Source of the DNA: Klebsormidium nitens
Taxonomy: Eukaryota > Streptophyta > Klebsormidiophyceae > Klebsormidiales > Klebsormidiaceae
DNA: 55,178 bases
Assembly: GCA_000708835.1 (NCBI GenBank)
Contig: DF237320.1
Location: 37,479 to 92,656, forward strand
Direction of reading: 5' to 3'
Shown: piece by piece, positions 10,173-21,914 of the stretch
Numbering within the stretch: the stretch's first letter is position 1
How the letters are laid out: each line of letters starts with the position of its first letter
Made by a program: the position numbers and the translations under genes
The notes under the pieces: model-generated
Told to the model about the DNA's origin: nothing
Databases searched by the model: none
The model's input: the letters and a program-made list of their open reading frames with translations, nothing else

Positions 10173-11503
10173 TGCAAGTGGTCCTCTTGAGGTTGGGCCC
10201 AGAGTCAGAGCGGCACTTCTGGCAGGCCTTGGCCCCCGAGTTGGGAGCGATGCTCAGATCTGGGCATGGCTTGCAGGTAGAAGTCTTGGCGGATCCCCCT
10301 CTGGCGTAAGTCCCCGGGCCGCAGATGGCACAGTCACGGCCCGCATGACCGGGCGCACATGATGCACAGCTGGCGGCGCCCGCTCCGGATGTGAAGCCAA
10401 GGCGCAGGGCTGGCAGGTTGTATTGGCGGGGCATCCCCCAGGCCGCGAGAATGTGTTTTTGGTGCAAACGTTGCAGTTGCTGCCACCTGTGCCGCGGGGG
10501 CAGACGCAACCTGGGAAGGGAATTTGAAAAGGTGAAGGAGAGTGAGAGAGTTGACCAATGTAATCAGGGAGGGGATATTTATACATGTTGTGAATGGAGG
10601 AGCTTTCTGGGTTCCTCTTGCCGTCGAGCTGGCTGTTGCACGTCAACCATCGTACCACAAGATCTAGTATTTGCCAGCCAAAGACAGCTATCATCAATGC
10701 TTCAGGCAGCCACTGCCGAAACTTGTTGTGGTAGAAGTAGTCAATTGGTGCCTTTTGGTGACTCATGGACGGGCAGCCTGGCTGAACCAACATACAGTCA
10801 CGATCTGTGCATTGCAACCAGGAGAAAGGCAGCAATGCAACGATCTGGTTAGACGACCTACTTGACATTAGGAACGGCTACAACGTCACCCTTTTGCTAG
10901 CTTTCCATACTTGCGAACAGAAGAACTTTGCGAAGAGAAGCATAAGATGCGAAAATTGCCTCATGCAGGAGTTTGTTTATACTATACATTTTGAAAGAGG
11001 GTCTAGGCGAGCCACCAGTGCTTCTAAAGCTGAAGCTAGCTCTAGCACTCTCTTAATTACAAGCGACCCAGTTCACTTGCTACTTCCTGCGAGCGTCAAT
11101 CATGAGTGTCTAACCCCAAAACTCTGACGTAATATTGCAGAAAATTTGCAGCTGCAGCCGTCGTTTGCAAACAACAAAACTACAATCTAAACTGCAAAGC
11201 TCGCTGGGTTCCATGCATCAAAGCAAACAACGAAGACCTAGTAGAAAGACAATGAAAGACCCGGGAGGTTTGGGGCCAATCACCAGCTCGCATGACCGCA
11301 AGCAGCGTTCTCGACACATGGTCAGCAAGCTCCTGCATGGTCGAGGTTGGCTTCAACGAGCTCGCTGGCGTCCGGAAGGGAGCCGGAAGGCTGGCTGCGG
11401 AGGCGTCAAGATCGCCCTGAACCAGGCGTGCGGATGCGTGGCCCGCTCCCAGCAGGACTCCTGCGGAGATCACGAACAGCAGCGCAAGAGTAACGCACTT
11501 CAT
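10173..11503 (-). CDS. Secreted cysteine-rich protein (ephrin-receptor-like repeats), partial
   Basis: Exon 1 (11503-11284) starts at MKCV and encodes a clear signal peptide (TLALLFVISAGVLLGAGHA) plus a short spacer, ending at donor GCTG|GTGATT in phase 1. Exon 2 (10510-10173) follows acceptor CCCTTCCCAG in phase 1 and begins GCVCPRGTGGSNCNVC. It holds several C-x2-C and C-x-PG units (CASCAPGHAGRDCAICGPGTY, CKPCP, CQKC) in the spacing of ephrin-receptor-like/GCC2-GCC3 cysteine-rich repeats, and ends at donor TTGCA|GTGAGC, again phase 1. A single-base shift near 10396-10398 breaks exon 2 between CQPCAL and the continuation. The protein should enter the secretory pathway and is disulfide-rich. 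Downstream exons were not located, so membrane anchoring is unknown. Confidence 0.55.
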
Positions 11504-11641
11504 CGTGCTGCTGGACGTCAAACGAAAGGGCTGGCGTAGGGAGTCCGAAAGGAGCTAGGGACAAAGTCGAGGTTGTGAGCGGTGCGATGAATGGTTTGAA
11601 GTTCTGTTTTTGTAATCTGAAAGCGGTTCAATTACGCTGGA

Positions 11642-12636
11642 TTGCGTGGTGCTACCGAGCGAGTAGAAGGACCCCGTCCAGAGCTCCCTCCGCCGACTAC
11701 GGATGACGTCATCTCCAGGGTCAGAGCTCCCCCCAGTGCAGACAGGCGCCCGGTACATCAGCGTCTTGGAACCCCGGCACAGAGCCCTGAGCGCCGTCCC
11801 ATCTCGGAGCGGCTAACTGTTCCAGTGCAGGGGGAGCGGGTGCGGGTCGCAGACCGCCTCGGGCCAACCAACCGGTCCAATCTGCAAAATCGTTTAGGCA
11901 CCCCTAACCCTTCTCCCCCTACAGGGCCTATCGAGTCTAGCCCCGGGCATCGATTGCTGGCTTTGGCCGCAGAAACAGAGGACCGGGAGGCGATCGAGCT
12001 GGGCAGCCAACTCGAAGGGTTCCCCTCCCCGACACTCGCCCCCCGATCCCGAGTTCGAGTTCGGTCCCGTTACCCAGATGAGAGCGCTCAGCCCAAGCGC
12101 TCCCGGTTTGATCAGCCCCTTGCAGACTCCTCGGCACTCGGAGCCGAGCTTCTTTACATCTCCGCTCAGCGTCGCCTGCAGCAGCTGCAGCTTATCGCAA
12201 AGACTTGGGGTTTGCACTGCGACGACCCCGATAACATTTGTCTGGGGCGGTCGAGGGACTTGAGTTGGATGGAGAACATTCAGGCGGAGATTGCGGAAGC
12301 AGAGGCGACAGTCGCTAGCACCAAGCATGGAAGGCAGACTTCGCAAAGGCGCGGGAAGTGGTGCAGGCGAAAGCCGCCGCAGTGTCCTCTGTGTCCACAG
12401 TGACTCTCGGGGCGGAGTTTAAGCCGCTCAAAGGGAAGCGCCCCGCGAACAGGCGCGGGGGCAAGGGTAAGAAAGGGGCTTCGCGCCCCTTCTCGGGAAA
12501 AAGGGATGTGGGACAAAACGGCTCCAGAACGACCCCTCTGAAGAGGTCGTCCACAACTTCTACTTCAGTCGTCACTACGGCTGCGATTTCGACCTCCATC
12601 CGGACGGTCTCCCGGAAGTCGCGCTGGGACGTCTGA
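11642..12636 (+). mobile_element. Gag-like ORF of a retroelement, frameshifted, no pol seen
   Basis: A Pro/Arg/Ser-rich, highly basic protein of about 330 codons in two frames (11642-12320 and 12325-12636). It has repeated R-L-G-x-P style units (VHQRLGTP, VADRLGP, LQNRLGTP), a central helical segment (ISAQRRLQQLQLIAKTWGL) and a Lys/Arg/Gly-rich tail. This architecture resembles gag proteins of plant LTR retroelements, but no zinc knuckle, reverse transcriptase, integrase or LTR pair is visible. The frame shift at about 12325 fits one missing G. There is no convincing ATG at the 5' end. It may be a decayed or non-autonomous element, or a cellular RNA-binding protein. TATA-like DNA follows at 13454-13460. 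Confidence 0.4.
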
Positions 12637-14609
12637 TCTTCTTCGCCTTCGTTTTCTCTACAAACAGTAAGTCTCTTTTCCTTCTCGCTCCGGGACAAGC
12701 TCTCAGCGAGGGGATAGAGAATACAGTTGTGCTCTCCGAATACTCCCGCCCTCTGCGGAAGTCCCACCAGGATTGCGCGCGTATAAGATTGTCACACGTG
12801 GCATGAAGACACTTGCTGCTGCAGGGACAGGTGTGCGCGCTAAGCCGCGGCGCGGTATAAGTTCGACTTGCAGAGTGCGGAGTCTCCGTCTTTCAGGGTT
12901 TAGCACAGGGAATCTTTAGTGACCACGCGCAACTCCGGAGAGCCGCACGACGGCTTACTCGATGTCGGAGTACCGTAGATCGATAGGCAGGAACCCGACC
13001 GTTAGTAGATACAAGTCGAAAGGCCTCGCAGAGAGAGAAGTTAGCTCTCTGCATTAGTAGCGCCGATTGGGCAAACTTAATTCAATATCTCATTGAGAAC
13101 CTGCGCTAAGATTTGCTTGGTCTATCGTGCAGGTTCTCTACGGGGCCTCCTTCCGGAGTCTTCCCCGAGTCCCGGCGACCCAGTCATTGTGGCGCGCAAA
13201 GATGTAGTGCGCGCGCAGATTTGGAAGTCTGTCGAACAATCTAGAGTATTTGATAAAAGGAAGCTTCTAGTTACTAGCTACGTGGCATACATGCCTTACT
13301 TTCTAGAACGTTCATATGCATTATGGTCTACAGTAGCGAAATAGACTGGGTACGTCACCTTCTATAAGCTATAAGATGTAGAAGGATGTTTGCAGACTGA
13401 GCACAGACCATGACTTTGATAGGAAGGCGCATAAGCTATCGTTCAGCTTAGGACTATAAAAGGACTGCCGAGATCCTTGTGGACGTCTCATTTCTCATTT
13501 GTAAAGATCCGTATTCCCGTTCACACAGCTTCCGAAAAAGTTTTCGCTTCCGCACATACTTGTTTGATAGCAGACTTTGGTAGTCACACATACATAAATA
13601 AGGGTCTTTTAGACCTGGGGGAAAGGCCGCACAACACTTCGGCTAGAATCGATAGAAGTTTTGAAAACTTTGCAGAACTTTAGCTCATTCCTTGTGTTTT
13701 TTCAGATTTCCTAGCTTTTGGGGTAGAGCGCAGAGGCGCTAAGCAGAGCAGGAACAGGGGATCCGCAGCAGCACAGCCCAAGGGGCTAGTGCGCTGTGTA
13801 AAGCACTAAGACATTCTGTGTGGCTTTACTAAAGGCAGGACGCCTTGTTATATCTCAGGTATTGTTGCCCCTCATTGCATGGGTGCTGCGTGACTACTGT
13901 CGCTGCGCACAGTCTCCGTAGGAAGAATGCTCATGGCCATGATCAGGGAAGTACCCTTGTGATGGTATGACATGAGATGCGCCTCCCCGAGCACAAGTTT
14001 GAAGTGCATTGCTTGTATGAGTGATTGAATGAACCGGGATGATGAACTTATGAAAGCTTCGCACATGTAATTGCAGCCTAAAAGCTGCTAAAAGCAAGTG
14101 GTATGGGACACTTGTGCATTTGCTGAGAGCTACTAGGTTCCGGAGAGCTATGGCCTGAAAGGCACGCTACGCACACAAATTCCGCTGCGCAGGCGACTTC
14201 AAGTTGCGGCGGCTGAGCGCGCAGGCCTTATAAGCCATGGCCGCGTCGCTCCGCACGCGCTAGTGCGCCGAAACTCGATCGCCCCTGCCACGTGGCACTT
14301 AAACCCCGAGAGTGGGCAGTGGCCAGAGGGGGGTGTTCTCTAGAGAATACATGGGCCCTACTGTAGTAACTGCACGGTCTGCCGACCTGTACGGTCAAGC
14401 CTGCCGAACTTTAACCCTAGCAAAGACCGTGACGGCGGCGGTCGACATCATTGCTTAATTAGTTGGCGAGACCATGTGTACTAGCGCGGCCGCGCCGCCC
14501 GGCCTCACAGAGTTAAGTTACCTGACCGAACAGCGCCGGTTCTCAGGGTCAGGTCAGGTCATGCAGTTCTTGCCTTCTATGCTTTTAGTAAATGTAAGAT
14601 TGAATCTGC
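12637..14609. other. Non-coding or decayed element flank
   Basis: No recognisable protein. An 84-codon frame (13093-13344) and a 68-codon frame (13477-13683) resemble no known family. A TATAAAAGG sequence at 13455-13463 precedes the second frame and could be a retroelement or gene promoter. I see no LTR-like direct repeats by eye. Confidence 0.3.
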
Positions 14610-14615
14610 AAGGAC

Positions 14616-14908
14616 TCGGCCCTGGAACCGGCATTTTTTGGGTTCGGAAATTCCAGATTCCAAGCGTCAAATAAGCCGATATTCCAGATTCCTGAGATCC
14701 AAAAATGCCAGATTCCTTAAAAATGCTTCAAAATTTCCGGAAAAAGCTCTTGGTTTTGGAGGATTTCTAGATGCCACATTCCAGTTTTCCGTGATTCTCT
14801 TAAATTTTTAGAGATGCCAAATTCCTTCAAAAAATTTAGGCCGTATGCCAGATTCCTGGCCCCAAAATATGGAAAATGCCGATGCCAAGATTCCGGTTCC
14901 AGGGCCGA
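14616..14908. mobile_element. MITE-like element: 16-bp TIRs, 6-bp target-site duplication
   Basis: The left end TCGGCCCTGGAACCGG (14616-14631) and the right end (14893-14908) are perfect inverted copies. Both are flanked by the same hexamer, AAGGAC (14610-14615 and 14909-14914), as expected for a target-site duplication. The interior is AT-rich and holds seven copies of a (T)GCCAGATTCC-like motif, at 14651, 14682, 14706, 14772, 14815, 14846 and 14883. No transposase is encoded, so it would be non-autonomous. The 6-bp duplication does not fit CACTA (3 bp), typical hAT (8 bp) or Mutator (9 bp), so the superfamily is unassigned. Confidence 0.8.
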
Positions 14909-15353
14909 AAGGACGATCGATGAACACGGCCCGCTCAGGCTAGCACTTAGCTTTCATTGCACATTATCATTTCAGGATCGGCTGGGACGTCCTAAACATA
15001 TATATATATCCACGAAGCCAGCAGCTGCAGCAAACGGTGGGGGATCAGCGCTGAGTCATCATCGAGCGACCCGATTCTATATAACATCCAGCAATCCAGG
15101 CGACTCCGGATCAAAGCCGAGGGATGCACCTGAGGCTGATTGTGACGGGATGGGATTTGGCTGTGTATCCACCCTGCCAGCTCGTTGATCCGTTGAGATC
15201 TTGCATGCCAGTGAGTTGAAAGATCTGATCCTGTTTTGAAGCTCTAAGATCAGACTTCAAATCTGAGAGAGTCTCTAGTGAGGATGCTAAATATAACCAG
15301 CTTCAACATTGCATACATGAAACTATGAGGATTGGTTCGACTTCCAATGCTTG

Positions 15354-17639
15354 ATGACTGACACCATGAATCGCTCCGCTGCAAACGTCAGCCCTAAATC
15401 GCCGCTTGAGATTTCCCTTTCTGAGGACTGGCTGCGGCAACCTGTCATCGTTGCTGTTATAGTACTGGTGGGCTTTTGTGTCTTCGTGGCCATTCCGTAT
15501 AGCATGGGAGGGTTGGAGGGCGGAGGAGCCGGCTACTCAACAGCGATTTCAACTCACTCCGCTGTGCGTCAAGGGCTCCACATGCTGGCGGGCAGAGGGT
15601 TTGACGTAAAAGGTGGGGCTCAAGATTAGTCCAGGCCCTTCTAGCCTACTTGTCTGGGTGAATCAAGATCAAATAAGAGATGCTCCTTTTCATCCTTCTT
15701 CGCATAGAATGACTTCTGAGCACCCTGATTAAAGCTAATTCAAAATGCTTAAATAAGGGCCTCACTTGATTGCTTATGCCTTGTTGCAAGCTGCATTGCA
15801 GTTTCTGAGTAGGTCGAACTAGTGTAGTAACCTGGTCGTTCATCAAGAGGAGGCTCACACCGGATCTAGGATCCAAAGCTAAATTTCAGGGCAGTCAAGC
15901 CTCCACTTTAACCAATCTGCAAAGATTACAGATGTACAACATCTTATAGACAGAGTATCTTGCAAGATGAGAAGCTCGCTAGCTGTGTCTGGGTACCTCT
16001 TCTTCTCTAACAAATGCTTGATCTCTTATACAAAAGGTACCGTTTTGCCATTCTGCTTCATCCAGACGTGCTCTGCCTCAACACTGTTGCTTTGATGTAG
16101 CGCCGTACGATGCTGAGGCGCAGCATGAGCAGCTTCTCAAACAAGCGATTCAAACCATGGAGGAAAATATTGTTCGGAGGGAGGGCTATGTAAGCCCCTG
16201 GCACAGCGGCCACATCAAAGACCAGAAGGTGAGAGCACTGATCAGGAGAAAGGAAACATCGAATGTGAATCCTGATCAAAGCGTAACTGGTAGGGTGCTA
16301 GCATGATTACTTTGTTTCAGGCTATCACTTTTGTCTGCAAGTCTTGAAACTTTACGAACTACTTGGAGGCCTCAAGGGGTCCTCCTTGCAACCCACGATC
16401 TCTCTGCTTCCTGAAAATGACAAAGCATACTGATTCACATGGATCAGCCAGCTAGCTTTGTAGCCTCAGTATGATCAGAAGACAAATTCGTCCGAAGAGT
16501 CTGGTCTTGTCAGACGGGCTCATTTGATTGAAATGTCAAGGCCCTCCAGTGAGACTTGGAACAATATGCTTTTGATCACTGGACGGCTTGATATGTACTT
16601 GAAAAGTGGTTGACAATCACGGCAGACCTTCTGACACTGGCATCCGCACCCTCATTGGCACGGGTGGAGCATCTTAGAACCGTGTCTATTGCAGGAGGTC
16701 TACCTGAAGGAGCTGCTGGAGTACTGGGTGCCCATCTATCCATGCTACCGCGAAGTCCGCTACGGTCTGATGGGCGATGGCGGCAAGTGGTTGTGCAATG
16801 CGCACCGGCTCAACGAGCAAAGCGTCATCTACAGCATAGGGAGCAATGCGCAGACGGACTTCGAAATGGAACTGATCGGTGCCACTGGAGCGGAGGTCCA
16901 CGTCTTCGATTGCACATTGAAGGAGGCAGACGTGGTCAAAGTGTCCAGCCTGTCCCCGCTACTGTTCTTCCACCCCTGGTGCCTCGCAGAGAAAACGAAT
17001 CTGGCAAGTGACGTGTGCGACATTTGAGTTCGCCTCCAAAGCTGTTCCACTGCAGTGCGCTGGTTGGAAGTGCGGTGTACGTTAGGGACCGACCGATGGT
17101 TCAACATGAAGGAGAAATCAGATTGCGTACTCTTACGTTCGGACCTGCAGTTGTCGACAACCTGAGGATCAATGTCAAAAAACTGCGTGGACGCTGTAAA
17201 TCTGGAGTCCACAGTGAAGCGTGACTTGAATCCACCTTTTGGCTGTGGCGAAGACATTTGCACCTGATCACACCTTTGTATCACTGACAAAGTCCGCCCA
17301 CATGGTTGTGTGCAGGAGAAAAACGTTTACAGCCTGACGGACATTATGTTCAACCTCGGCCACCCGTTTCTGGACGTGCTGAAAGTTGACTGCGAGAGAT
17401 GCGAGTTTACCAGCTTCAAGTCCTTCTTGTCACGCCTGGTCTATGAGCGCTCCAATCCACCTGTCGGTCAGTTTCTGGTGGAGACCCATAACGATGCCAG
17501 AGACGACCACAAACTTGTTGACACGTTCCTGAGGGAGTTGGAGACCGCGGGGTTTCGGCTGTTCCATATGGAACCCAATTGGCGCTGGTGGCCGCAAGGC
17601 GCCGAATGGGCGTTTGTGAATCCGTCAAGATTGAAATAG
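15354..17639 (+). CDS. METTL24-like (Methyltransf_22) membrane-anchored methyltransferase
   Basis: Modelled as three exons: 15354-15605, 16695-17003 and 17316-17639, all phase 0, giving 294 residues. Exon 1 encodes a short N-terminal tail and a signal-anchor helix (VIVAVIVLVGFCVFVAIPYS). Exon 2 has CYREVRYGLMGDGGKW (about residues 101-116) and the SAM-binding segment VIYSIGSNAQTDFE, followed by the acidic strand VHVFD. Exon 3 has FLDVLKVDCERCEF (Asp212) and ends GAEWAFVNPSRLK. This order is that of the METTL24/Methyltransf_22 family, related to FkbM-type O-methyltransferases. Intron 1 is GTAAAA..TTGCAG. Intron 2 appears to use a GC donor (CTG|GCAAGT), since only that keeps phase 0. Substrate is unknown; a lumenal sugar or protein O-methyltransferase is an inference from the anchor and neighbours. 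Confidence 0.75.
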
Positions 17640-19771
17640 GCGAAGCGTGTAAGCATCAATGTCGCATCCCAAGTTGGTCAATCAAAAGGAACAGTTTGAA
17701 TAGGAAGCAGAAGTACAGACGCCCCCGATCTGCCCACGTACACAAAGCAGCCTACTCGTGAAAAAAACTGAGCCACGCAAAAACGTTTGTTGTTTGGATT
17801 AGCTGATTGACCACAGCCATTTTGACGGTATCCAAAGCCTCGATCCAGATAAATGATTTAGTCATACGTGGAAGGTCACACATTTATCGTTTAGTACGTT
17901 TTAAATATAGTAGCGAGTATTGAACACCATGTGCAGGGCCGGGTGTATTGTTTTAAGCGACCTTTGGCTGGACTAGGTTCGATCAAAATAAAGCGGAACA
18001 GGCTCGTATATTCACTCTCATGGACATAGTTCCCTTGTCTATAAAGGATTCAACTTAACACTAGTTGCGCCTTCATGTATAATATGCTGCAAATTTGAAG
18101 ACAGAATACGCTCACCATTCTAAGCATGTTCGGAGAGCCTTGATTCGCGGAGCAAAAGTTGAAAACGAGAGCCTCTGCCACGTTACGTCGATGGACTAGA
18201 TATTCCACTCATGATGGTACATCAAGTTCAATATTATGTTGAAGCTCATACGTCCAGACTCACCAGGCTACCGCGGCTCAGCGGGCCATTTTACATTGTC
18301 TTATGCTTACGGCCTACCCTATGCGTTCATTTGGCCAAATATACATGCACTGAGTCAGCAGGTTACCAGGACTCGGATGCATCAGAAATCACCGGGGTAA
18401 AGGCCATTGAGCCACCGTGACGGCGTCCGCCTGAATAACTCGGTGTACATGAGGACTTACTAGCTGGCCATCTCAGTTCTCTCTAAAGTTCTCTAAGTTT
18501 TAAATCCGTCATACACGATCAGTAGGTAGCGGACGTTGTCTTCTCAAGCGGGCCCCCCTAGCTAAGTTGGTGTCCAACGATTTGCTGTCAGGCGGCTAGT
18601 AAGCAACCTCAACGTCTCCACTGTCAAGCTGTTCACTATATGCTCGAAAAGAACGGCTCGCTGTGATTAGATTGTTAGCCTGGGGACTCACTTGCACTCC
18701 GTTTGCAGTACATCAGCGGACTGTGAGGTTGAAGTTTCTTTGCATGCCGCTATAAAAGGTCCCCGAGAAGCGTGAACGACACAAGAGCAGGGCAGCTAGC
18801 GAGCTAGGCGGCTACCATGCAGCAAGCTCTAAACGTTGCAAACCGAACGACCTTCAATATCTAGCGGCCCAGATCCGCCTCGCGCTGGGCCAGAAAAGCT
18901 TCCGCGAGTCAAATTATCATGCTCAATTAACTCTATAAATAAGGAGTCTGCACGTGACGCAAAAGAAATTTCAAGCGCCGAAAGCGGCGCGCGCGCGCCG
19001 CTCGGCCATCAAGGTCACCGGCCGCGTACGCTCAAGGACAATCAAGCTTTACTTAATTTTGTTTTGATTGGCATGCCGATGCTCATCCTTAGTGATCGGC
19101 GGTGTCGTTTCAGGCCTGCACGTGAGAGATTATTATTATTCAAACAAGCTGCCGCACTTGCTGACCCACCGTGACTTCACGCCCGAGTTGCTTGAACGCA
19201 CCCCGGCGCCTCGCATGCTGTTCGTGCACAAGCGACTACACGATGCTCAAAATCATGCGCCATGGCACGTACTCGGCTATACGTATCCGCTTAATCATGA
19301 ACCCCGTATGCAAAGTTCAGTAGCACGTACCATGCTTGCGTAAGTGAGATTTGATATCAAATAATGCCGAATTTGGGAATCTGCACATTGATGCACTAGC
19401 GAAGATTCTCGATCGAGCGCACGTTAATTCATCAATTTGCGCTTGAGTTCGGCCGTCCTGCTTAAGCGCCGCGCCAACTTGAAGCTGGTGACTTGATTCA
19501 ATCCGCAACAAGCGCTCAGATCACTGTTCATTACTGCCTTCCTCCCGAATAAGATGAAAGGCCCGACGAACTTGAGAATTCAACTGTCAGGCGACTCTTA
19601 CAAACAACCTTGCCTGGAATTATATGAGATCGCGAACTTGAACAACTTCGTGAGGAATAAGTCACAGCTTTGGGACAACCACCGACCATTAGAAGAGCCT
19701 TTCTGCACGTCTGTACAAGAACCACGGATTGGAAACCACGCAAGAGTGTCGTCAAAGCCGTAAGGGAAGAA
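17640..19771. other. Intergenic, no gene recognised
   Basis: No exon is supported on either strand. It is AT-rich with scattered short frames. A canonical TATA box at 18751 is listed separately. Confidence 0.35.
18751..18819 (+). promoter_or_regulatory. TATA-box-like element without an identified gene
   Basis: TATAAAAGG (18751-18759) is followed 58 bases later by ACCATG (ATG at 18817), a spacing compatible with a polymerase II promoter and short leader. The frame from that ATG stops after about 15 codons, so either the start codon is not used, an intron follows, or the match is chance. Confidence 0.2.
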
Positions 19772-20885
19772 TTAATCGAATTTGTCTCTCAATTCTTTCA
19801 ACACAAAGAGCTCGTTCACTTGGCAATACTGCAGTACACGAGATCTTTCATTGGGGTACTTCACGCTGAGGTTGTATCTGCGGGTAATCTCGTACTCAAT
19901 CTTCTGTTGAGCGGGTGTAAATCTCGACGGATCCTGCTTCGTTTTCACTAGATACATAGACCGATTGTAGCTAAGCCTTTCGATCGGCTTCTCTCGCCAC
20001 ATCTCCTTCTGCAGTTTCTCTGGATTGAAATGCGTGTCGAGAGCGAGAAGGCGGCTATACCAGTAGTCCGGCGCGCAAGCCAGCTCCGCTGTCTGATTCA
20101 GCGCCGACATCATGGTCCTCATTGTCCCCACCAAGTGCCGATCTTGAAATCCGCCATAGTCTTCTTCGATGGGCATATAAACCTGCCCATCTTCTATCGA
20201 GTCAAAGATGTTCTGATGCTCGCACAGGTATAGCTCGTCAGGCCGCGAGTAAACGACGTAGTCGTACTTATCCAGCAGGTTGAAGTACGCCAGCTTTTGC
20301 TGCGTGAACCAGCGGTACGCGAGGATGATCCCAGTGGCGGTTCCGTGTCTGCAACCCCCCAGGCCCCCCATGAAAAACCCTTGAACCCCGCACACTTTTC
20401 GCCACGTGCTGTTGCCAGCCGGATTATCAGTGCACGTCGTGGCAACCTCGTCCCAGACCAGCCCCCAGTCCGCGTACTCGGGCACCGTCCAGTCGTATTG
20501 GGCGACGCGGTGAAGAAGTGTATCCTTACGATCCCCGCTGAAACATAGCGCCAGGTGTGCGTTGTACGGTTGCAGCAGATTCTTCACGAGGGACCGCCAT
20601 GCCAGCTCCCCGCCGCGGGCCTGACCAAAGAGAACCACGAGGATGCGCGGGCGCTGCATCTCTTTCCGCATCCATAAATACGTCCGCTCAAGGTCTTTAC
20701 TAAGCGAGTTCCGTAAGGTGCTCCTTCGAGAAGATTCAGGTGCGTCAATATTCCTAGCCGGAACTGGCGACGGGGCCTCCCGATGCTGGCGCCCGGCATC
20801 TTTGATATGAGGGTTCGCACCTTCGCCCGCGTGTTGGGATACAATCACCTGGAGTTGGGCCGCAATATCATACAGCGTCGAAGTG
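19772..20885 (-). CDS. Putative glycosyltransferase-like protein, 3' exon
   Basis: A long exon follows acceptor TTGTCTCAG at 20886 and runs to TGA at 19772, about 370 codons. After a basic linker it has a Rossmann-like start, PRILVVLFGQARGGELAWRS, then a nucleotide-sugar-transferase-like core with YDYVVYSRPDELYL (R-P-D-E, a possible metal-binding acidic motif) and a C-terminal region rich in Tyr and Arg. The layout resembles eukaryotic and bacterial proteins annotated only as glycosyltransferase-like; I cannot name the CAZy family. No ATG precedes the conserved part within the exon, so an upstream exon with the start, and probably a membrane anchor, is missing from this model. Its neighbours on both sides are glycan enzymes, and the gene downstream of the spacer on the same strand is an epimerase. 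Confidence 0.6.
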
Positions 20886-21914
20886 CTGAGACAAGATCGG
20901 CACGGGACAGATTAGAACCTTGGAAGTAACAGCGGCAGTGCATGCTAAGACTAAAACAGTAGATGCTACTTCCCGTTACGACTTGTGGAGCCGAACTCTT
21001 GTTGTAGGAGATTTTTGAGAAGCGAAAAAGTTCGCCCATGGAAGGAAGGTCTCATCGGTTAAGTAAACATGACAGAATGTTTCATCTTTTCACCAAAAAT
21101 CTTTTGGAAGCAAGGCCGCCCGTCAATGGCACAGTCAATTGCCGGTTTTCAATTGCGGAAGTTTCAAGGGGTTTCGTGTAAGCTAGTAGCTTCGAACGGA
21201 GCGGAAGGAGATCGTAGAACCAAATGTCTTGAGAATTGACCCAAAGGAGCAAAACTATTAGAGCTCCACTTTACGGTCTGCTAGACCTGCGTAACTTGTC
21301 AGGCCATAGATAAAAAATTACCGGTGAGGGGAAGGATGGCGAGCCCGTACAGAAGTATCAATTACTGACTTGGGAGCTGGTAGCCAGTAAGAGCAGGGTC
21401 CGGCCAGATGCGCAAGGGCCATAATGTCCAACCATGCATAAACTCCTGGTCCAGAAGGTCTACTTTCAACATTCACTCCGCACTGCTTATGGCGCAATCT
21501 TTATCAGCTTCATTGTCTTTTCCTTATTGTGATTTGGACACAACGTAACAAGTGATGGTGGTGAGACGTACACATATTGCGGTGTTCCGCCACTACTAAA
21601 AAGACGCACAGCCCAAAAAAGCACCGGTTTCGAATTACGAAGCTACTAAAAGATCTGCATTCCAAGCCTGATGCAGCTTTTTGTTGGATCTATTTTTCGG
21701 AGCTAGGCCACACTTGTGATCAGTCGCCAGGAAAAGTCAAACCAGAGAGCACTTCCAGCCACCCGGGAACTGTATACTCGTATCAAGGAAAGGATCCAAT
21801 GACGTCACTTAACTTTGGGGCAGTAGAATACTGTAGTTCTAACATCATTTCGTGTCTCCCTTGCACAATCTTTTGAGAAACAGGATCAAAATTTATTTTG
21901 CGCCGCTTGCTCAC
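20886..21914. other. Spacer holding unlocated exons of flanking minus-strand genes
   Basis: The epimerase exon ends in a donor at 21914 and the glycosyltransferase-like exon begins with an acceptor at 20886, so this kilobase should hold the epimerase's last exon and the first exon of the next gene. I could not place either. A frame at 21039-20845 (minus) begins with ATG but shows no membrane helix. Confidence 0.3.
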
